NCBI GenBank assembly: GCA_910587235.1
Contig: CAJUKD010000012.1
Location: 1-64,000 of the forward strand
Length of the DNA: 64,000 nucleotides
DNA from: an uncultured Muribaculaceae bacterium
GTDB lineage: Bacteria > Bacteroidota > Bacteroidia > Bacteroidales > Muribaculaceae
Reading direction: 5' to 3'
Part shown: positions 52,369-60,486 of the stretch, piece after piece
Numbering within the stretch: position 1 is the first letter of the stretch
How the letters are laid out: each line of letters begins with the position of its first letter
Translations under genes and position numbers: made by a program
Notes under the pieces: generated by a model
The model's database searches: none
The model's input: the letters and a program-made list of their open reading frames with translations, nothing else
What the model was told of the DNA's origin: nothing

Positions 52369-53589
52369 TTAATATTCAAAATGAAAAGCCGACACCGCCC
52401 GCTCGTCGTCAGTGTAGTCCCTGAAGTTGGTGACGTTGCCATCGTAGCCGACAACCCACGAGCAGCAATCGTCGAAGACAGTGCTCGTCCACCAGTACTC
52501 GTAATGCCCGTTGGGATTCTGCCATTGCCCTTTGTCGTTCTGATAAGGCAAAAGGGCATAAGCCCATGTCTCTGCGTCGCTGTTCATCGCCTCCTGCATG
52601 AGTCGGTTGATGGCCGTTCTGTTCAGCCATATCAGATACACCTGTCCTGCCGACGGCAGCCATCGGTTCTCTGAATAGTCATATATTACCGACCCGACCC
52701 ACTCTGCCGCCAATGCGCCGTTTACAGCTCTGAGTATCTTGGCCGTGTTCATATTGCCGTCCATGTCGGCGCGGGCGCGGTTCTGAGCCTCGGCATAATC
52801 GCCTTGCCATTTACCCGCTTCCGTATGGTGGTTTATATGCTCCATGCCTGGGATATACATTCCGTATGCCCTGCTGTTGCTCCATGCCATTCTCTCAACC
52901 GAGAAAGAATTGGGAGCTATGACAAAGCAGGTGTCTGCCGTAGCCACCATAATTCCGTAGTTGTAGTAGTCCATGAAGTTCTCGCCGGGACGCAGGTCGG
53001 GAGTTGCCCTCGCCTCTATCTCGTCCCAGTCATCTGTAAAGTGGTCGAACAGGTAGGGTACAGGACGGTAGAGTTCGTCTCCCCAGTCCATATCTTCGTC
53101 TTCAGTACCGTGGAATATCGCGCCAAACCACCAAACACCAACAGGCACACACCACAGCACGATAATTGGCCGCTCGCCAATGGCGGCTGTATGCACCCAC
53201 TGAAACGATGCGCTCAGCCCCGGATGCTTGGCGTAAACCGCAAACTGAAAGCCGTGGGGCACATCAAACTCCGCAATGCCGTCGCCGTTCACCTTGATTT
53301 CTTTCCTCGGCATATTTACCGCCGGATAACCTTTCGTGGTAAATATATCCACATAAACGGTTGCGTCGGTAGAGCAGGCTGTAAGCCCCTCGCTGTCGAG
53401 GGTGTTTACACGCACCCTTACGTGTTCCCTCGGTATCTCTCCGAGCGTCTCCACCACCTCGGCCACGGCCTCGGTGAGACCTGCAAGCATCCCGCCAACC
53501 ATCTCCGGCGTGATTGATTTCGGCATTACCGCCTCGCGGATCTCTGCCGACGTTGCCCGCAGTTCGTCGGGCTTCCAGTCCTGTTTCAT
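52369..53589 (-). CDS. DGR variable protein (C-type-lectin-like), probable tail tip/receptor-binding protein
   Basis: A 406-residue protein whose last ~35 residues are encoded by the VR. The N-terminal third (PKSITPEMVGGMLAGLTEAV, residues ~24-43, then a beta-sandwich-like stretch to ~170) probably anchors it to the baseplate. The C-terminal part reads YEYWWTSTVFDDCCSWVVGY and ends ERAVSAFHFEY, the CLec/DUF1566-like fold used as the scaffold for DGR-varied residues. Compared with the TR-encoded version, the varied positions include Y to C, N to G, N to D, N to T, N to F and N to Y. It is the first gene of the DGR cassette, after the LysM-like hub gene. Receptor unknown. Confidence 0.9.
   Translation of the reverse strand: MKQDWKPDELRATSAEIREAVMPKSITPEMVGGMLAGLTEAVAEVVETLGEIPREHVRVRVNTLDSEGLTACSTDATVYVDIFTTKGYPAVNMPRKEIKVNGDGIAEFDVPHGFQFAVYAKHPGLSASFQWVHTAAIGERPIIVLWCVPVGVWWFGAIFHGTEDEDMDWGDELYRPVPYLFDHFTDDWDEIEARATPDLRPGENFMDYYNYGIMVATADTCFVIAPNSFSVERMAWSNSRAYGMYIPGMEHINHHTEAGKWQGDYAEAQNRARADMDGNMNTAKILRAVNGALAAEWVGSVIYDYSENRWLPSAGQVYLIWLNRTAINRLMQEAMNSDAETWAYALLPYQNDKGQWQNPNGHYEYWWTSTVFDDCCSWVVGYDGNVTNFRDYTDDERAVSAFHFEY
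52381..52481 (-). repeat. DGR variable repeat (VR)
   Basis: Aligned base by base with the TR at a constant offset of 705, there are 21 mismatches in 101 bp. Nineteen are at positions where the TR coding strand has A. The two exceptions are at 52403 (TR T, VR A) and 52475 (TR C, VR T). The VR ends 12 bp before the end of the stop codon of its gene. Confidence 0.95.
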
Positions 53590-53646
53590 ATTGTCTGTTT
53601 ATGATGATGTTGTTTGTAATGCGTCTGTTTTCTCTCCTTTCGCGCC

Positions 53647-54009
53647 TTACGAGAATGCCGCCGTGAACGCGCCTGTGAACACGGCTGCTCTTGTCGGCTG
53701 CGTCTTGACCGGGTCGGCAACGATTGTCTCGTAGTCCGGGCGCGGCGCGGCCATAGGCTTGTCGAGCAGCCCGGCAAGCGTCTTTTCGTTTACTGCCGTC
53801 GCCGGGCATATCCCCTCGGCGGCGTATTTCTCGGCAACCCTCGCGTCCGCAACGTCCCCGGCCTCCCACGCTATTTCCGTGCCGTGGCCGAGTTCCCCGG
53901 TCACGCTCAGTCCGTTGCGCAGAGCCAACGCCCAAACGCCCTCCACCGAGCCTGTCGCCGCCAACGCTATGTCAACGAGGCATTGCCCCTCTCTCGCCGT
54001 TGTCTTCAT
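53647..54009 (-). CDS. LysM-like small tail/baseplate hub protein
   Basis: A 120-residue protein whose N-terminal ~75 residues resemble the LysM-like small tail proteins of Bacteroidetes Mu-type phages (REGQCLVDIALAATGSVEGV, ALRNGLSVTGELGHGTEIAW). The last third is Pro/Ala/Thr-rich (TQPTRAAVFTGAFTAAFS). Such proteins join the tail tube to the baseplate. It overlaps the gp25-like gene by 4 bp. The 57-bp gap after it leads to the variable protein gene. Confidence 0.55.
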   Translation of the reverse strand: MKTTAREGQCLVDIALAATGSVEGVWALALRNGLSVTGELGHGTEIAWEAGDVADARVAEKYAAEGICPATAVNEKTLAGLLDKPMAAPRPDYETIVADPVKTQPTRAAVFTGAFTAAFS

Positions 54010-54284
54010 TCCACCGTGATTTTTCCGTTATCACTCACCGTTACCCGGTTCACGGCCACTCCCGCCTCGCGGCACATCTGCCGCGCACGCGCAGCCCACA
54101 TCCTCCCGGCAAGGCCGTGCTGCATCTTGCGGATCTCCCCGCCGAGCAGCGGGTGTTCCCGCCACTCTCCACGGTTAGCCACAAGAACGTGTTCTATCGT
54201 CTGCGCCTCCGTCCCGGCCACGATGCAGCCCCCGCCCTCTATGGCAAGGTCGCCGCAGTTCTCGTATGTCGTAAGTCCGTTCAT
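54006..54284 (-). CDS. gp25-like baseplate wedge protein
   Basis: A 92-residue protein with EAQTIEHVLVANRGEWREHP and LLGGEIRKM, matching the short T4 gp25/P2 W-type baseplate family (IxxIL.T..GE...P..G). The size and its position between the tape measure group and baseplate J are as expected. Function is inferred from motif and order. Confidence 0.6.
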   Translation of the reverse strand: MNGLTTYENCGDLAIEGGGCIVAGTEAQTIEHVLVANRGEWREHPLLGGEIRKMQHGLAGRMWAARARQMCREAGVAVNRVTVSDNGKITVE

Positions 54285-54309
54285 CGTTTGAAAGGTGTTT
54301 GAACGTCGG

Positions 54310-54978
54310 TTAATAATCGGTTGATTCTATCACATACTCGGTGTCGCTCAACGCCGTTATCTCTATCACCTGCCTGTTAGAGTGCGTCATCTGTTTTGCA
54401 GAGAACCCGGTTACGACTATATGGCTTATCCCGAACAGGTCAAGGAACGCCGAGCTCACCTCCAGTGCCTCCGGCCTCTCCATTATCTCCCGCAGCTGCG
54501 CCACAGCCCGCTCCGGGTATTGGTCGCATATCCTGCCATCGTCGTCCACGGCGACTATCCCCACGCTTATGCTCAGTTGGTAGTCGCCGTCGGTGATATA
54601 CTCCTTTATCGTTCCGGCGCGGCCTACAAGCGCGGTCTTCACCACCTCTTTTTGCAGGCTAACGTTCACCGTCGCGTCGTTGATCAGAAGCAGACCCTCC
54701 CCCGGAACTTTCACCACCATGTCCGTAAGCGCGGTGCGGCCAAGCCAATAGTCGCCGCTCCCGCTCCACTTCTCCTCGGCCTTGTTGATAGCCGCGCCCC
54801 CCTCGGTAGTGCCGCCCCCCATCGCGTAGCCTGGCAGCGTCCCGAGCTTGTAGTCCTCGTTTTTCTGCGCGTCCCTCCCTTTGTTAGGTCGCAGCCTGTA
54901 AGCGAGTCCCTTTGCCTGTATCGCCACCCCGGACGCTATGAACCGGGCATTGATTATTTCAAACTTGTATTCCTGCAT
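54310..54978 (-). CDS. DUF6046-like tail protein
   Basis: A 222-residue protein directly after the tape measure gene (8-bp gap). It has long beta-strand patterns (YKFEIINARFIASGVAIQ, LTDMVVKVPGEGLLLINDAT, YQLSISVGIVAVDDDG) and a Gly-rich loop (GYAMGGGTTEGGAAI). From memory it matches a family restricted to Bacteroidetes phages (DUF6046), presumed to be a distal tail or hub protein. No catalytic motif. Confidence 0.55.
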   Translation of the reverse strand: MQEYKFEIINARFIASGVAIQAKGLAYRLRPNKGRDAQKNEDYKLGTLPGYAMGGGTTEGGAAINKAEEKWSGSGDYWLGRTALTDMVVKVPGEGLLLINDATVNVSLQKEVVKTALVGRAGTIKEYITDGDYQLSISVGIVAVDDDGRICDQYPERAVAQLREIMERPEALEVSSAFLDLFGISHIVVTGFSAKQMTHSNRQVIEITALSDTEYVIESTDY

Positions 54979-54986
54979 GATCTGTA

Positions 54987-57194
54987 TTATAGAGCGTAGT
55001 TTGCATCGTTGACAGCCGAAAGAAGAGCCTCGGCCACCGCATCCTTTATCCTCTCCTTGCTTTCGGAGAGATTGTTGGTCGTTATGGTGAATTTGTCGAT
55101 AAGGCGGTCAATGGTGATGTTTATATTCTTGACACGGTCGGTCTCTTTCGACGCACTGCCGCCGACACTGCCGAGGGCATTGCCGATTGGTGAACCGCCG
55201 CCAAGCCCACCTCCGTTACCGACGGGATCGGAGCTGCCGTTTCCACCGCCGGAAGAATCATCGTCTGGCTGCTCCGGGTGGTCTGCCGCCCAAGAGCGGT
55301 CTGCGGCCTCCCTGCCGAGCCGGGCTATCTTGTCGAAGTTGAGTTTGGAGGCTATCCAGTTGTATTTGTCGATGAACCAGTTTATCAGAGCGTAGAACTT
55401 ATCCCGCACCCAGTCAATGATTTTGCCGAAGAAACCTTTTATGGCGTTGGCTACATTCTTGAAAGCGGTAACGAGCGGCTTGCATATCGCGCTCACCTTC
55501 TCGACCACGGCATTGACTACCTTAACGACAAAGTTGCGGATCGCGGCTATGAATGAGCGGATCTTGTTTACCACGGCCATAAAGACGTTGGCGACTTTCT
55601 GTGCCATTGACTTTATGCCGTTCCACAGGCCGACGAAAAACGCGGATATTCTTTGCCACAGCCCGGACAGCCATTCCCACAAAGCGGAGAACAGGGCTTT
55701 GATGCCCTCCCACGCGGTAAAGACAGCCACGCGGAAGCCGTAGCACTTATCCCAAAGCTGCTGAATTATGGCGATGACTGCGGCAATGGCGGCGGCTATC
55801 CACCCGACAATGGGGATGTTCATAATGGCGACACCTATTGAGCGGCACACGTTCTGCGCGAGAACCTTGAATGCGAGCCAATAGCCGCCGGACGCGGTTA
55901 TGGCTATATTCTGCATCATCAGACCCGCGACAACGTTCCGTATCGAGGAGACAACGCCTGTGAACGCGCCTTTGAAATTCACGCTCCGCAGAAACATGAC
56001 CGCCTTTGCCGCGCCGTAGATCAGCGGCACGAGTTGGGAGAGCGGCACGAGCGCACCCACCACGACCTGCGTCCATATACCGAGGTCGCCGCAGGAGTTG
56101 AATATGGAAATTTTTATGTCGTCGAACTTCGCCTGTACCCGCGCAAGACGCTCGTTGTAGGTCTCCATAATGACCTTGCTCTGCTCCACGGCAGTATTGG
56201 TGCCGGATATGGCGGCAGTCCATTGCTCCACCTTTGGAATGCCCTGCACGAGAGCCATTGCTGCTGCGGAGTTCTCTTTGCCGAACAATTTGCTGAAAAG
56301 AGCGTCGTCGGCCATTACGGGTTTGAGTACCTGTAGACGCTCGGCAAGAGACTTTGATTTGTCGGTGAGGTCGTTTACACTTATCCCGGCTGCGGCGAGT
56401 TCCTCGCGCACATCCTTTGGCAGAAAGCGGCCTTGCGCGAGAGTTGACATGACATTTCGCAGGGCGACACCACCCTCCGAACCTTTCTTGCCCGCCTTGT
56501 CAAGAACCTGTATCGCGGCGTTGGTTTCGGCAAAAGATACCCCGGCGGCTTTCGCGGCCATACCGCACTGTTCCAACGCCACCTTGATAGTGGGCAGTTC
56601 CGCAGAACCCTCACGTCCGGCAGCGGCCATTATGTTCATCATGTCGGCCATCTGCCGGGAAGCCTCCATCGGGTCTTCAAGCGATACGCCGTATTGGTTC
56701 ATGGCCGTTGTCAGAACTTCGGCGGCAGCGGTGGTGTCGCCGCCCATCGTCTTTGACAGAATGGCGACGTTGCGTCCCATCGCGTCGAGTGCCGCCGTGT
56801 TCTTGGTGAGTTCCGGCGACAGTTGCGACAGCAGCAGTTTGTATGATTCGACCGCGCCGGAGGCCGACACACCGAATTCCCTTGCCGTGGATCGTGCGAA
56901 ACGCTCCACGGTTTCAAGTTCTCTCCCGGTCGCGCCGGATATGGCCTGTAAGTCCGCGAGCGAGGCGTTAAGTGCCGCGCCGGGAGCGAGTGTCTCGTTG
57001 AGAGTTTGGCTCAGATTGCCTACATACTGCGTGAATTGGTTAAGCGCGAGTATCTTCCCCTCGAATGTGTCCCACAGCGACGTGGTCGCACGGAGATTCC
57101 GTTGGAGGTTCTCGACACCTCCCGAAATCTCGGCGACCACGGCATTGCAGTTGCCGCTTATGTTGAAAGCGTAATTGAAGTTGTAATTGCTCAT
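54987..57194 (-). CDS. Tail tape measure protein
   Basis: A 735-residue TP901-type tape measure protein that sets tail length and is ejected with the DNA. The conserved core (residues ~70-260) includes ALNASLADLQAISGATGREL, FGVSASGAVESYKLLLSQLS and MADMMNIMAAAGREGSAELP. The central part has hydrophobic segments (IGVAIMNIPIVGWIAAAIAA). The C-terminal part is amphipathic with a Gly/Ser-rich linker near residue 650. It is preceded by the frameshifted chaperone, the standard tail module order. At this length the tail should be medium-short by the usual residue-to-length rule. Confidence 0.9.
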   Translation of the reverse strand: MSNYNFNYAFNISGNCNAVVAEISGGVENLQRNLRATTSLWDTFEGKILALNQFTQYVGNLSQTLNETLAPGAALNASLADLQAISGATGRELETVERFARSTAREFGVSASGAVESYKLLLSQLSPELTKNTAALDAMGRNVAILSKTMGGDTTAAAEVLTTAMNQYGVSLEDPMEASRQMADMMNIMAAAGREGSAELPTIKVALEQCGMAAKAAGVSFAETNAAIQVLDKAGKKGSEGGVALRNVMSTLAQGRFLPKDVREELAAAGISVNDLTDKSKSLAERLQVLKPVMADDALFSKLFGKENSAAAMALVQGIPKVEQWTAAISGTNTAVEQSKVIMETYNERLARVQAKFDDIKISIFNSCGDLGIWTQVVVGALVPLSQLVPLIYGAAKAVMFLRSVNFKGAFTGVVSSIRNVVAGLMMQNIAITASGGYWLAFKVLAQNVCRSIGVAIMNIPIVGWIAAAIAAVIAIIQQLWDKCYGFRVAVFTAWEGIKALFSALWEWLSGLWQRISAFFVGLWNGIKSMAQKVANVFMAVVNKIRSFIAAIRNFVVKVVNAVVEKVSAICKPLVTAFKNVANAIKGFFGKIIDWVRDKFYALINWFIDKYNWIASKLNFDKIARLGREAADRSWAADHPEQPDDDSSGGGNGSSDPVGNGGGLGGGSPIGNALGSVGGSASKETDRVKNINITIDRLIDKFTITTNNLSESKERIKDAVAEALLSAVNDANYAL

Positions 57195-57211
57195 TCAAAG
57201 GTGGCTTTGCA

Positions 57212-57415
57212 TTATAGGCTGCATTCGGCATCTGCGGGTGAGAATAATTTTGCGAGGATTCTTGCCATGTTTTCAAGACGGAAGTTTTCCAGCCACACGG
57301 CCTGTTGGAACAGCATAGCCCACCTTTCGTCGGTGAGTGTCTCCGGGTCTGTCCCGAAGTTGGCGCGGATCAAGGCGCACCCTTTCGCTATCTCTCCAGG
57401 GTCGTCGTCCTCCAC
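57212..57415 (-). CDS. Tail assembly chaperone, -1 frame extension
   Basis: A 67-codon frame (formal GTG start, EDDDPGEIAKGCALIRANFG, DERWAMLFQQAVWLENFRLE) immediately upstream of the tape measure gene. It is better read as the T-like extension of the preceding frame. Shifting -1 at the A AAA AAC site at 57445-57451 joins the first 118 residues of that frame to 77 residues here, giving a ~195-residue fusion (junction residues LVEAHQLSGG). No separate ribosome-binding site is evident. Confidence 0.7.
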   Translation of the reverse strand: MEDDDPGEIAKGCALIRANFGTDPETLTDERWAMLFQQAVWLENFRLENMARILAKLFSPADAECSL

Positions 57416-57438
57416 GCCCCCGGAGAGTTGGTGCGCCT

Positions 57439-57798
57439 CTACAAGTTTTTTAGCTTAGACACGCACTTCCCGAAGATGTTCTGCAGTTCCCCGGTCGCCT
57501 GCATCTTGTAGACCGCATCGCTCTTCATCAGAGGCGACCCGCCGAGCCAGCAGTTGTCAAACAGAACCTCGGCGGCTCTCACCTCGTTCTGCTTGGCCGT
57601 GGCCGAGAAAGCCTGCATCGTCTTCATGTCCGGGCGGTGGAAATAGCCTCGGTGCAGCTCCTCGAAGTCGGTGTCGGCCACCTCTACCTCCACCACGCGG
57701 CCATGCTTCCCTTTCCACGTGGCTATCTGCTCCTCGGTGATGTCGCCGTTTACTACTGTGAAATTCTCTGTGTTGATGTCGATTGTCTTGTTATCCAT
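57439..57798 (-). CDS. Tail assembly chaperone (G-like product)
   Basis: A 119-residue protein (TEEQIATWKGKHGRVVEVEV, KTMQAFSATAKQNEVRAAEV, MKSDAVYKMQATGELQNIF) placed between the tail tube and tape measure genes, the position of lambda G or Mu gp41. It ends KLKNL just after the slippery heptamer. Both the short form and a -1 fusion are expected. The chaperones coat the tape measure protein during tail assembly. Confidence 0.75.
   Translation of the reverse strand: MDNKTIDINTENFTVVNGDITEEQIATWKGKHGRVVEVEVADTDFEELHRGYFHRPDMKTMQAFSATAKQNEVRAAEVLFDNCWLGGSPLMKSDAVYKMQATGELQNIFGKCVSKLKNL
57445..57451 (-). other. Programmed -1 frameshift site A AAA AAC
   Basis: On the coding strand the zero-frame codons CTA AAA AAC TTG TAG contain the canonical X XXY YYZ heptamer A AAA AAC six bases before the stop. 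A -1 slip enters the open frame that ends at 57212. Confidence 0.75.
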
Positions 57799-57863
57799 AT
57801 CGGTTTGAGATTGTTGTTTCTGAAAAAGTTCGTGTTTCGGGTTTCACACTCCGGGTTTCCGGC

Positions 57864-58322
57864 TTAAACGCCGTCGGGCTTGCCGTATTCGACGCTGCCG
57901 GGGAGCAGTTCGAGTTCCACCTGCTGGTTCATGTCCCCCTCTTTCCAGTCGCGTTTGTTTTCCGTGAACTGGCAGTTGCGGATCTTGTCGATGACAATGA
58001 TGCCGTTGGGGGGAAGATAGGCCACCTCGATGTCGAAAGGCGCGATGTCCTGCATTCGCCCGGTCGGGGAGGTGCGCGAAATCGCCACAACCTCGCTCAT
58101 GTAGAGCGTGATTTTCGCCGAGGGGGTTATGCGTCCGTAGCTGCGGCTTACCGGGTGTCTCCCCGCGCCGTAGTTGTTCTGCATGTCCTGTTTGTCGCCG
58201 TAGGCTATCGCGGTGATCCCGGTTACGACGATGCCGTTTATGCAGGTCTTGATGTTGCCCCACGAATATTCCTCGCCGTTGATAAGCGGGATTCCGTTAT
58301 AGGCCGCGTCCAATGTGTTCAT
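57864..58322 (-). CDS. Tail tube protein
   Basis: A 152-residue protein between sheath and chaperone genes. It has beta-rich segments typical of Mu/P2-type tube proteins (GNIKTCINGIVVTGITAIAY, SAKITLYMSEVVAISRTSPT, GIIVIDKIRNCQFTENKRDW). Tube subunits form the inner channel through which DNA passes. The assignment rests on size, fold pattern and gene order. Confidence 0.7.
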   Translation of the reverse strand: MNTLDAAYNGIPLINGEEYSWGNIKTCINGIVVTGITAIAYGDKQDMQNNYGAGRHPVSRSYGRITPSAKITLYMSEVVAISRTSPTGRMQDIAPFDIEVAYLPPNGIIVIDKIRNCQFTENKRDWKEGDMNQQVELELLPGSVEYGKPDGV

Positions 58323-58341
58323 TCTTTTGTCGCGTTAATGG

Positions 58342-59529
58342 TTATACACTTGTGGCGTAACCTATTTCAAGGTCGAGGTTGCGCATAACTCCCACGGCCA
58401 CGTTCTTTATCACTCCCCGCACACGCGAGGTGGCGAGTATGTTCTGGTCGGGGTCTATGTCGAAGCGGTAGCCGCTCAGCTCCCCGGCCTTTGCCATCTC
58501 CTCCAGTGCCTTGTTGCCTGTGGTGATGAGATGCTCCACCGCCGTGCGCTCCAGTTTCCCGGTGTCCGCGTCCACTTTCATAGGCCGTCCGAGTTTGGGC
58601 AGCAGGTAGGTGCGCACACCGCGCACGGCCTTGTCCATCGTGCGCACGTCGTTGATATAGGCGTAGTCGCTTGTAGGAATGTCGAGGGTGTGGTTGTCGT
58701 TGAAGAAGCACCCGGCGAGGCCGTCGTAGGTGCGCAGGAAAATGTAGCGCGAGTTGTCGAGCGTTTTTATAACTTCGTCGTCGAGATCGCGCAGTTTCTT
58801 GCCGTCGCCGAAAGCGGCCACTGCTATGTTCGTCGGGAACGATTCCACCCACGCGATGCTCTCGTGTACCTTTGCCTTGCTCACCGCGCCGAGTGCGTCG
58901 CCGAGTGCCGACACGCTCGCTTTGGCGGCGTTGGCCGCGTCGCGGTAGAGCTCGTCGGCCACTCCCGCGCCGTCCTGTCCGATGATGACCGACACGCCGT
59001 TGCGTCCGATCTTTGCGAGGTCTGAGGGGAGCGCGGTAACGTCGGAGACTTTCGGCGCGTAGAGTATCGACAGCGGTTTGTTCTGCGCTTCAAGCGTGGT
59101 GCGTACCGATTGCAGGGAGTTGACGAGGGTGTCGCTCAGCTCCACCGCGCCGTTCCACACGCCCACCTGCCGCAGACGGCCTCCGGCATGGTTCTGTATC
59201 TGCTTGATTTCCGAAAAGGCGTTTGTTCCGGCGGCGGGCTTGAAGATGCCCACATACAGGCTCACGCCGGGATTCATATTGAATATCGAGGCGAGGGTGT
59301 AGTGAAGCACCCTTGTCTCCCATGCCTCCGCGTCGGCGGTGATGCCGTATTTCTCGGCGGTCTCCGGCGATGATATGGCGTGGATGCGCTCTGTTGCGGT
59401 GAAGCCGTCCACGCCCTCGGTGGCCGTCGGCAGGGTTGCCGAGTAGAACACGAGGCCGCTTATGTGGTCTTCACCAGCGAGCGAGCGCACGATGTTGCCG
59501 TTTGTCCGGGTAATGGTGAGATTCTGCAT
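58342..59529 (-). CDS. Contractile tail sheath protein (DUF2586-like)
   Basis: A 395-residue protein of the sheath-like family of Bacteroidetes phages (DUF2586). The N-terminal GEDHISGLVFYSATLP, the middle SLYVGIFKPAAGTNAFSEIK and SRYIFLRTYDGLAGCFFNDN, and the C-terminal VRTMDKAVRGVRTYLLPKLG are characteristic of sheath proteins, whose C-terminal domain ends in a strand swapped between subunits. This makes the phage a myovirus-type particle. Its stop codon overlaps the start region of nothing else; the small upstream gene ends at the same base as its ATG. Confidence 0.85.
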   Translation of the reverse strand: MQNLTITRTNGNIVRSLAGEDHISGLVFYSATLPTATEGVDGFTATERIHAISSPETAEKYGITADAEAWETRVLHYTLASIFNMNPGVSLYVGIFKPAAGTNAFSEIKQIQNHAGGRLRQVGVWNGAVELSDTLVNSLQSVRTTLEAQNKPLSILYAPKVSDVTALPSDLAKIGRNGVSVIIGQDGAGVADELYRDAANAAKASVSALGDALGAVSKAKVHESIAWVESFPTNIAVAAFGDGKKLRDLDDEVIKTLDNSRYIFLRTYDGLAGCFFNDNHTLDIPTSDYAYINDVRTMDKAVRGVRTYLLPKLGRPMKVDADTGKLERTAVEHLITTGNKALEEMAKAGELSGYRFDIDPDQNILATSRVRGVIKNVAVGVMRNLDLEIGYATSV

Positions 59530-59885
59530 TATTCGTCGGTGTTGGCGGGTTCGTTGTCGGTATCATTCACTGCCTCCCCGGTCAGTTCGTCCACCTCCGG
59601 CTCGGTGTCGGAGGGTGCGGCAGGCTCGGCGGTGTCGGCCTTGCTCTTTGCTGCTGCGGCTTTCAGCGCGGCAGTCCTGCGGTTGGTGGAGTACACCTCG
59701 CGGTTGGGCAGGGAGTTGGCGTGGTTCTGCGCGTCGTTGCGGGTGTAGAACGCCGTGCCGTCAGAGGTTACGTGTACCTCGTTTATGTCGGGATTGAGGC
59801 GCAGGGTCTCCTCGGCTATCCTGGCGGCGGCTTTCGCGGCCACCGTCGCCGTGGATTTTTCTGTTTCTTTTGTCTTTTTTGCCAT
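59529..59885 (-). CDS. Small phage structural protein of unknown role
   Basis: A 118-residue protein between the spanin-like gene and the sheath gene. A short folded core (INEVHVTSDGTAFYTRNDAQ, NHANSLPNREVYSTNR) is flanked by Lys/Ala-rich N-terminal and acidic Pro/Glu-rich C-terminal tails. Similar small proteins next to sheath genes occur in other Bacteroidetes Mu-like phages. A head-tail junction or decoration role is possible but unproven. It shares one base with the sheath start codon. Confidence 0.6.
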   Translation of the reverse strand: MAKKTKETEKSTATVAAKAAARIAEETLRLNPDINEVHVTSDGTAFYTRNDAQNHANSLPNREVYSTNRRTAALKAAAAKSKADTAEPAAPSDTEPEVDELTGEAVNDTDNEPANTDE

Positions 59886-59898
59886 TGTCGTATGGTGT

Positions 59899-60486
59899 TT
59901 AATGTCTGTTTGAACGGTGTTTGATAATTATGGCGATGACAGCGAGCGATACGAGGGACAGGGCTATCGACACCCAAACGAGGGTTTTGTCCGCGCCTTT
60001 CTCCTCCCGGCTTTCGGCCTCGCTCTCCCCGGACGTTTCGGCCTCGATGTCGGTCTGCGTGGCCTCGTCCGTCCGTGAGTGAGCCTCGCATTCGGTGGCG
60101 GTGCTGTCGCTCTTGGCGGTCTCCACCTTTGCCCGGCTGTCGCTCTGGCTCCTGGTCTCGTGACGCTCCCGGATGCGGGCTGACAGCGGCGGGGTGCCTG
60201 TGACGCTGTCCGGCGGCTGCGTCGTGTCGAATATCTCGGTCACGCGCTCGGTGGCCTCGTCCCTTGTCTCCTCGCGTTGAAGCCATGCCGCGAGCCATTC
60301 ATTCAGAAGCCGCTCCGTGCGCATCGCCGCGCTGTCCTGCAGGTGGGTCTCGCCCGATGTCGTTTCTGACTGCGACGAGTGCGTTTGTGACCGCTGCTCC
60401 GACATCGCTTTTCTTGGCGCGGCGCAGCTCATGGCTGACAGGACAAACGTCAGCGTGAGGACATGAATTGATTTTTTCAATCGCAT
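59899..60486 (-). CDS. Spanin-like lipoprotein with C-terminal TM (possible u-spanin)
   Basis: A 195-residue protein with an N-terminal lipoprotein-type signal (LTLTFVLSAMSCAAP, Cys near residue 21), a long polar helical middle rich in Glu/Ser/Thr/Arg, and one C-terminal TM helix (LVWVSIALSLVSLAVIAIII) with a positive tail KHRSNRH. A lipid anchor at one end and a TM at the other is the layout of unimolecular spanins, which fuse the inner and outer membranes at lysis. The lipobox is weak at -3. It overlaps the preceding membrane protein gene by 188 bp in another frame. Confidence 0.6.
   Translation of the reverse strand: MRLKKSIHVLTLTFVLSAMSCAAPRKAMSEQRSQTHSSQSETTSGETHLQDSAAMRTERLLNEWLAAWLQREETRDEATERVTEIFDTTQPPDSVTGTPPLSARIRERHETRSQSDSRAKVETAKSDSTATECEAHSRTDEATQTDIEAETSGESEAESREEKGADKTLVWVSIALSLVSLAVIAIIIKHRSNRH

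Noticed and set aside
53264..53935. 223-codon minus-strand frame overlapping the variable and LysM-like genes
   Set aside because: Arg/Gly-rich composition without fold. It overlaps two genes supported by order and DGR alignment.
58367..58852. 161-codon minus-strand frame inside the sheath gene
   Set aside because: Alternative-frame shadow of the sheath gene with low-complexity Arg/His content.
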